Virus record (IMG/VR): IMGVR_UViG_3300021197_000751
Span: 1-55,767 of that record
Direction: 5' to 3' (one strand)
DNA from: a virus
Length of the DNA stretch: 55,767 nucleotides
The first letter of the stretch is position 1; each line of letters begins with the position of its first letter. A program made the translations under genes and the position numbers. The notes beneath the pieces were generated by a model. The model had not been told where the DNA came from. It saw only the letters and a list, made by a program, of their open reading frames with translations, and did not search any database. Shown here piece by piece: positions 51,001 through 55,767 of this stretch.

Positions 51001-54000
51001 CTCCGCAAGTTCCACATCGCGATAACGAACCTGTCGGATTTGAATAGTTTTTCTTATCATTATGCACATACCTTCGATTTGCTTTGACCTTATCCCTCTC
51101 GCTCATATTAACGGTATCATCTTTGAACTCACTTTCTATATCTTCACTTGTCTTTAGCGCCGTTTCAGCAGAAGTTAAATCGCTTATTATTTCGGGTGTA
51201 ATGTCAACACCTTTCTCCCTCAACATGGCTAATGCATCATCAAGATTTGTTGGTAAAGGTGCGTGATAACCTCCGCCCGCGTAGTTGATTGCCGAACCTA
51301 ATGTTTCACCGATTCTCCCTCTTAATCCCCCTTTAGCGTCTAACGGACTTCGGCTTACTTCTCTTGATGCTTTAGGTCTACCTGCTTTGTCAAGAGCGAA
51401 GTTGAATCTGTGTCGCTTATTCATACCGTTCTTCTCTTGATATACATCTTTGTGTAGCGCATCAACCGCTTCGGATAATCTACCTTCTTCGGGATTTTTA
51501 CCTTGCGTTTTCATCATCTCACTAATTTGAGGATAAAGTGAAGCAAGTGTAGCGATGTGATTGTTATCAACAGGGAACTTGACTTTTGATTGCGCGAGTT
51601 GAACTTCTTCTTTTAGCGTATTATGTTTCTCTTTAGACTTTCTGTATCTGTTTAATTCAACACCATACGCGCCATGACTGTCGCTGTTCTTACAGTATTC
51701 AGCGGCTTTATCTCTCAATCGCTTCAAACCACCATTCATTGATTTTGTTTGCCCTTTCAAATCTCCGGGTTTCCTCATTTCGCCGTCTTCATAGAACATG
51801 TGTCCTAATATAGCATACGCCTTAAGCCCGTATTTCTTTTTCAACAACTCTTTGACTTGCGGTTCGGGCATACCTTGTAGATTTGGTAATTCTTCAGCGG
51901 CTTGTTTGATAAATTGCAATCGGCGGTTCAAGTTCTCTATCTCGTCAAACTTCATTCGACCCTCCCACGAAGCCATTTTGGTATTGTGACCCAAAATGGT
52001 CTTATCATCCGACCCATCTCGCTTTATCGTTCTGTCATTAGCGAACTTATTGTAATCCTTCATTGCTTTTCTATACGCAGGATGACCCGATGCTTTAACC
52101 AAGTCGTTTATCATATGTCTTTTGCCTTTACTTGACATTTTTCCATCATACAATAAAGGTGTGCGCAAATCTCTTCGTGCCATAGTGAGCAAGTTAAACG
52201 CTCCTAAAATGTCTTTCTTTTGATTTTTAATGAGTTGTTGTAAATTGTCGTGCGCATCTCTTCTTTCAGTCCCGCTTGTGGACGGGAATGCATACTTCCA
52301 TGTTTCTGCGGCTAATGGGTTTCTTTCAATATCAGCCGCTATTCCCTTTGGTCTTGCTTGAGTCCATCTCGCGGGAACGCCATACTTTGATGATATGTCT
52401 TCGGTAGCGCTACCAATTCTTTTTAACGCATTCTGTTCGATAACATATCGAATGGTATTCATATCCATGTTAGCCAAATCTCTATCAGTTCTCATCCAAT
52501 CTTCTTCTTCATCACCGCGCCCTTTCATGTCGTGATAGATGTTAACAAGTGATGTTTCCACTCCGCGTCCAAGCGGCATATGCCCGTTCGCTTCTGTTCC
52601 GAGTTCACCCAAAGGAACGCCAAATAAAGAAGGAACTTTCATCAAGTCATACAAATAAGGCGACCGTATTCCTCCTTTACCGCCTCTATTGTCACCAATG
52701 TTTCCGTGTCGTTCCGGTGAACCAACACAGTTAACACAAGTATGTTCTCCTTCACCTAATTTCTTCTCCCTCAAGGCTTTATGTTGCTCAATTGATTTAG
52801 ACGCGTGATTCATATCACTCATCTCTTTAGTGTGTCTTTTTCTCATAAAGTTGAATAGCATTTTATTGATTGAATCGTTTTCTAAGTCGCTACTGCTACC
52901 CATTTGATTCATCATTTTGATAGCACCTTGATTTAGGCTGTCATAATTCTCACCATTACCAAACGCTTGCGCTACTTGGTCTAAGAAAGCCAATGGGCTA
53001 ATTCCTAATTCGCGAATGTTTTCGCGCAATTCATTGTTTTGAGTCAATCTTGTCTTGAGCCAATTCTCGTCCAAGTTCGCGGCGGTCATAGCGTCTACTC
53101 TTGTGTCTTGTTTTGTTTTTGGTCCATACGGCCTCTTTGACGGTGGCTTCATCAAAGCGAGCAAATCACCCTCATTGTGAATCAAACCTGCATCTTGACC
53201 TGCCTCATTCAGTCGTCTTTTAGCGGCTTGAACAATGTGATGAGTGCCGAGAATAGTTTGCATGAAACTTGCTAATTTCTTCTCGCGTTGAGCCGGTGTT
53301 AGCACTTCGCCTGTCTTTCTGTCAGCGTAAAGGTAATGACCTTCGGGAACATCGGGGATGTTGAGAGATTGACCCATTTCTTCTTCTTCTTCTGTCTTGT
53401 CACCTTCTTCATTTTCAAGACCTTTTAGTGCAATAATCCTACCTACTTCTTTGTTGTATTCATCTCTTGAGATTCTACCCGCGTCAAGCAATCGCTTATT
53501 GTATTCGACTTCGTTCATCATCACTTTATGCTCAAAAGCCGCTAATTTGTCCTTCTTTGCTTGTGTGAATAACGAACCTTTACCTGTTCGCATAAACTCC
53601 TTTAGCGCTCTATGATGTTTGCGAGCCTTGCGCTCTAAGAATTGTCGTCGGCCTAACTTTGACATACCTGCAAGGTCTTCTTGTGTCACATCACCATAAA
53701 TCAATTTTGTTTTAGAGTCCCTACCTAATAGCGCATCTAAATTGCTACTCATAGGAGTTCCGGCTCTACCTCCACCTAATGCTTCTTGGGTAGAAATAGA
53801 CCCTGCTTTGCGGTTTTGAGTATCTAAATCGGTTCTGTCTGCTTCGCGTCCTGTATCGAGTCCCGACTCTTCCGCTACATCAACAATACCTGTCCTTTCA
53901 AACACCGTTCTCATTATATCTCCGTTTGATTTAATTGCAGGGTGTATGTTATCCATACCGCGCTTGTTAGTGTCTACATGATGCGCGACAGCGCTCGCAA

Positions 54001-55594
54001 TTGCCGCTTGGTATTGTGGATTAAAGGGGTTTGTTGGCTCTCCACCAAGACCCGCTATTCCCGAAAACGGACCGACCAAAAGAGCGTCCGGTGCGTTGAC
54101 TTTGATTGGAGTTTTGATTCCTAATTGATTGCCTATTGCTTTCCATGTAGGTGTCATAATTGGGTCGCTACCACTTTCATTGGTTCGACCAAACTCTAAC
54201 TTTTGTCGCCCACCTACACCGATAGCGTTGAGAGCCTTAGACGCGTGAGTATTCATGACAGTCTGCATTTGGTCATACACTTTTTGTGTCAAGTAAGCAT
54301 CGGATGAAAACTTTCTTTCTACGGGTTCTTCACCCATACTCTCGCGTCTTTTGTTTTCTTCTTCATGCCCTGCTTGCTCTCTACGACGCTCCGTTTCTAC
54401 CATTCGCTGTATAGTGTCAATGAGTGCATCTTTGGTAGCGCTTTTAGCGGGAGTAAAAGTATCTCTATCGTCATCGTCGGTGCGAACAGGGTGTTGTTCA
54501 AACATACTTTGGTATGCTTGGTCAAGCGCGCTTTTTGATTCTGTATAGTATTGCTCGTCGCGGAGAGGGTCGTATGGTGGAACATCCTCAAACCTTCTGT
54601 TGCTCTCATCACGCGCTTCTGCTTCGTCCGATTCCGCATCTGCTCGGTCTTGCACCTTATATCCGCGCTGTCGTCGTCGGAATGACTCTTCATCGAGCGC
54701 ATCTTGCAAATCAAAAGAACCTGTCGCTGATGCTTCATTGTAAGCCATACCTGCCGCTTGAAACGCAGGGTGAACATCCTCACCATCACGACCACTTTCC
54801 CAATCTAAAGCCTCCATAGCCTTGTCCGGTCGCTTTACTTTGTATTGGTCGAGCATACCGAGGTGGTGAAACATTTGTTCATCCTTGACTGTGGCCTCAT
54901 AAGGCGTAGTGTCTAATCCCTGCTCATCTGCATAAGTAGTAAAGACAGCACTCATAGCGGGAGTGATGAATGGTGTTTGGTCATGCTGTCGTTCAAACGC
55001 GTCTGTGTCAGCATCAGCGCCTAAACTTTCAGCAAACGCTTCTCCGATAACCTGTGAGGCATCTTGAAGTGCTTCTTCGTGAGTCGCGCCAAACGACAAC
55101 AACTCTTCTATGTGGTCAAACATCATTTGTTGGACTTGCGGTTGTCGTTCTTCGTTAGCCTTGACATGCCCCGGTCTATCGTCGGGTTCTTCTTCGGGTT
55201 CTTGCGTCTCCGGTTCTTCTTCTTCGGGGGGCGCTTCGCTTTCTTTAGCCTCGCGAGCCGCTTTGAATCGCTCTCTACCTTGCGCTCGGAACCGCGCCTG
55301 TGCTTCTCTCTTGGCCTTTTCATCCGCGCTCAACACCTTGACTTTCTTCTTGTCTTGGGGTGGGTCGGGCTTGAACTCATCGTTTGTCATCGGCCCATAG
55401 TCAATATCGTCGTATGGGTCGTCTGCATCGCCTTTGGCTTTGACAAAAACATAGCCTTTGGGCGCGTCACGCTTGGAGAGCATAAGACAGGCGAGGAAGT
55501 GAATGCCCTTGAATCTAACGGTCAAGGCAAAAAACGATGCTGTGAGCGCGGTTAGGATTTTTTCATTTGTAATTTTTTTTTCTGTATTTCGCAT
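48020..55594 (-). CDS. Giant hydrophilic protein with DnaJ-like zinc clusters
   Basis: 2524 residues from ATG 55594; ATG 55483 is an alternative, since the first 37 residues cross an A9 tract and neither start has a clear ribosome site. The N-terminal 120 residues are charged (ADEKAKREAQARFRAQGRERF, EEEEPETQEPEEEP). Most of the protein is helical, Asp/Asn/Gln/Met-rich and unrecognised. Cysteine pairs lie near residue 952 (HTCVNC) and near 1526-1618 (CGTCGGNACL, CPDCQHWD, CGSCLGHGTV), the last group like the zinc-binding centre of DnaJ. EMGQSL and EFGQGKV motifs recall those in protein 38661-40259. The size and cluster fit an internal or ejected virion protein, which is inference. Confidence 0.65.
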   Translation of the reverse strand: MRNTEKKITNEKILTALTASFFALTVRFKGIHFLACLMLSKRDAPKGYVFVKAKGDADDPYDDIDYGPMTNDEFKPDPPQDKKKVKVLSADEKAKREAQARFRAQGRERFKAAREAKESEAPPEEEEPETQEPEEEPDDRPGHVKANEERQPQVQQMMFDHIEELLSFGATHEEALQDASQVIGEAFAESLGADADTDAFERQHDQTPFITPAMSAVFTTYADEQGLDTTPYEATVKDEQMFHHLGMLDQYKVKRPDKAMEALDWESGRDGEDVHPAFQAAGMAYNEASATGSFDLQDALDEESFRRRQRGYKVQDRADAESDEAEARDESNRRFEDVPPYDPLRDEQYYTESKSALDQAYQSMFEQHPVRTDDDDRDTFTPAKSATKDALIDTIQRMVETERRREQAGHEEENKRRESMGEEPVERKFSSDAYLTQKVYDQMQTVMNTHASKALNAIGVGGRQKLEFGRTNESGSDPIMTPTWKAIGNQLGIKTPIKVNAPDALLVGPFSGIAGLGGEPTNPFNPQYQAAIASAVAHHVDTNKRGMDNIHPAIKSNGDIMRTVFERTGIVDVAEESGLDTGREADRTDLDTQNRKAGSISTQEALGGGRAGTPMSSNLDALLGRDSKTKLIYGDVTQEDLAGMSKLGRRQFLERKARKHHRALKEFMRTGKGSLFTQAKKDKLAAFEHKVMMNEVEYNKRLLDAGRISRDEYNKEVGRIIALKGLENEEGDKTEEEEEMGQSLNIPDVPEGHYLYADRKTGEVLTPAQREKKLASFMQTILGTHHIVQAAKRRLNEAGQDAGLIHNEGDLLALMKPPSKRPYGPKTKQDTRVDAMTAANLDENWLKTRLTQNNELRENIRELGISPLAFLDQVAQAFGNGENYDSLNQGAIKMMNQMGSSSDLENDSINKMLFNFMRKRHTKEMSDMNHASKSIEQHKALREKKLGEGEHTCVNCVGSPERHGNIGDNRGGKGGIRSPYLYDLMKVPSLFGVPLGELGTEANGHMPLGRGVETSLVNIYHDMKGRGDEEEDWMRTDRDLANMDMNTIRYVIEQNALKRIGSATEDISSKYGVPARWTQARPKGIAADIERNPLAAETWKYAFPSTSGTERRDAHDNLQQLIKNQKKDILGAFNLLTMARRDLRTPLLYDGKMSSKGKRHMINDLVKASGHPAYRKAMKDYNKFANDRTIKRDGSDDKTILGHNTKMASWEGRMKFDEIENLNRRLQFIKQAAEELPNLQGMPEPQVKELLKKKYGLKAYAILGHMFYEDGEMRKPGDLKGQTKSMNGGLKRLRDKAAEYCKNSDSHGAYGVELNRYRKSKEKHNTLKEEVQLAQSKVKFPVDNNHIATLASLYPQISEMMKTQGKNPEEGRLSEAVDALHKDVYQEKNGMNKRHRFNFALDKAGRPKASREVSRSPLDAKGGLRGRIGETLGSAINYAGGGYHAPLPTNLDDALAMLREKGVDITPEIISDLTSAETALKTSEDIESEFKDDTVNMSERDKVKANRRYVHNDKKNYSNPTGSLSRCGTCGGNACLTKDELVAYAKAHNNELHGLTASSRAMRGWISQHGRPFEYQSFDSFNDANGCETSPQDHNEYACPDCQHWDNQVNGYVSDGICGSCLGHGTVDQNDEHLLEHIEHHPHKVGTAMDAEKIAKIANMSRIRQMGEDVDDVDDVEPITDPSRLLSGPPRTGSDMGDNIINDMFSSDSIRPLDLLLGRIEDGELPDIHTREDLERAKAAIENKQRTSNILSGLKHLHADDEEGKKGKGKDEFGQGKVIEPIPIRSNPQQRLPGLGMPSMVLRDARQKAGRQSLEKQIKNIKKMAKRFGLHKKATKDENGVETGTLYDSLEKKCNRLLAHHYAAFDDDNHEVHDLFHDVQVMLTNETNKKSEQRDLLSQGTSMLEQIEKMPAGEDKDKAMKKYMNSMYRTPSWTTPLLSHKGGRVVTQWEDMHEDAFDSFGSVDIAHYKTPERVRNFFKSGKDERRNRIESAFNMLSSKTWEEIKEEEDGQIMSFLKDFDELIESGEKPLMVSQGGKLKPNMNYLEMRELTGAKTADDDYIKDLPKGNVLHPNLDKHSDNAQNWLRTSKKITNDDGTKSDVLRGKKDALHMVIPTAISDVAMNEHKEMAKMRAKIAFFKIQNLPGQDHMLPDIEKILNKDGEPMTIEDYAQGGLNREQQSQLDANIAKMIVDRNGNPIEDIDEKDVLNNYHIINRMPHSESHNQDLALEKFSFEDYFDERKQDADLNAVAPASDDNTFINKVMNVIASNQQLRETKHDDKFNMSYNDAQQIVDNANNFFDMYHFPNLYLENKMHDMAEQYGLDNLTDLKQLFDQDPELKKEFIGDVQMIKSIHPSWMPTNTAQQREIDIANGLGKVATQQQRFGYDKDDESGLALPTPGPSATNQGPRTKEDVDAEKKAFAERMMNATKQHITGETPQTVRVHGPITQQQDMDDRYAEYDKRQKEMVQVRQAQQEAAQQPGQTAFLQNPPQPMRQDATNQEGQQTGFVQVVNPLTQPNPRQNNQ

Positions 55595-55611
55595 GGGGTT
55601 AAGCAGGGCAA

Positions 55612-55767
55612 AAATGCGCTATCGCTACCGCTACTCCGGCTAAGCGCTATCCCGCTACGGGCAATAAGCGCTATGTCGCTATCGCTATCGGTGTCGCTAT
55701 CTAAGTTTCAGTAGCGCTTATGCACACCTTTCACATACCGCTACAATAGCGGGTAGCGATGCCTTGC
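55612..55767. repeat. Dense CGCTA repeat array in non-coding right edge
   Basis: Within 156 bases the pentamer CGCTA (or its complement TAGCG) occurs 13 times: CGCTA starts at 55617, 55623, 55629, 55645, 55653, 55669, 55677, 55683, 55695 and 55739, and TAGCG at 55712, 55747 and 55754. About 0.3 are expected by chance. Spacings of 6, 8, 12 and 16 recur. The segment lies upstream of the 2524-residue gene and has no convincing ORF. It may be an iteron-like origin, an operator array or a packaging site. Confidence 0.6.

Noticed and set aside
55064-55555. Plus-strand ORF of 163 residues with Phe-rich stretches
   Set aside because: The Phe-rich parts are the complement of Glu and Lys codons in the N-terminal region of the 2524-residue gene.
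1-55767. CRISPR array, tRNA or insertion sequence
   Set aside because: No regular direct repeats with spacers, no cloverleaf-like segment and no transposase motif were seen by eye in the few gaps between genes.

Overview
This window is the late (packaging, head and tail) part of a tailed double-stranded DNA virus (Caudoviricetes) or provirus. It shows a large terminase with Walker and nuclease motifs, a portal, a prohead protease joined to a scaffold-like tail, an HK97-type major capsid protein, connector-type proteins, a tail tube-like protein, tail assembly chaperones with a likely -1 frameshift, a tape measure protein and a giant tail fibre. Genes are packed with TGATG, TAATG and ATGA overlaps, and starts are often preceded by GGTGAT or GAGGTGAT Shine-Dalgarno sites. 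TTG and GTG starts are common. No gene-free stretch exceeds 300 bases, and I saw no tRNA, rRNA, CRISPR array or insertion sequence.

Layout, in the direction of transcription (right to left, minus strand): a repeat-rich non-coding segment (55612-55767); a 2524-residue protein with zinc-binding clusters (48020-55594); a short regulatory gap with a TATA-like element between inverted repeats (47882-48019); a cassette of small membrane proteins around an Arf/Sar-like small GTPase (44646-47881); one plus-strand zinc-ribbon gene (44400-44714); a CxxC/helix-turn-helix protein and unknown virion-type proteins (38661-44370); the packaging block (33630-38653), which includes a protein with a LAGLIDADG motif; small coiled-coil proteins; a 2081-residue protein whose C-terminal part resembles an ATP-dependent DNA ligase without its catalytic lysine; protease/scaffold, capsid and decoration-like proteins (22551-26273); connectors and tail (12189-22539); and a fibre ORF that starts at 12187 and runs off the left edge with no stop, so it is at least 4062 codons long.

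The host cannot be proven from the sequence. Many small zinc-ribbon proteins, TATA-like elements and the Arf-type GTPase favour an archaeal host, and the overall look is compatible with viruses of marine Euryarchaeota such as the magroviruses. That is inference, and a bacterial host is not excluded.

The most unusual elements are the Arf-like GTPase with its membrane partners, the degenerate ligase-like domain inside a giant protein of the structural cluster, the dense CGCTA repeat array at the right edge together with a window-wide excess of that pentamer, and short peptide motifs shared by otherwise unrelated proteins.
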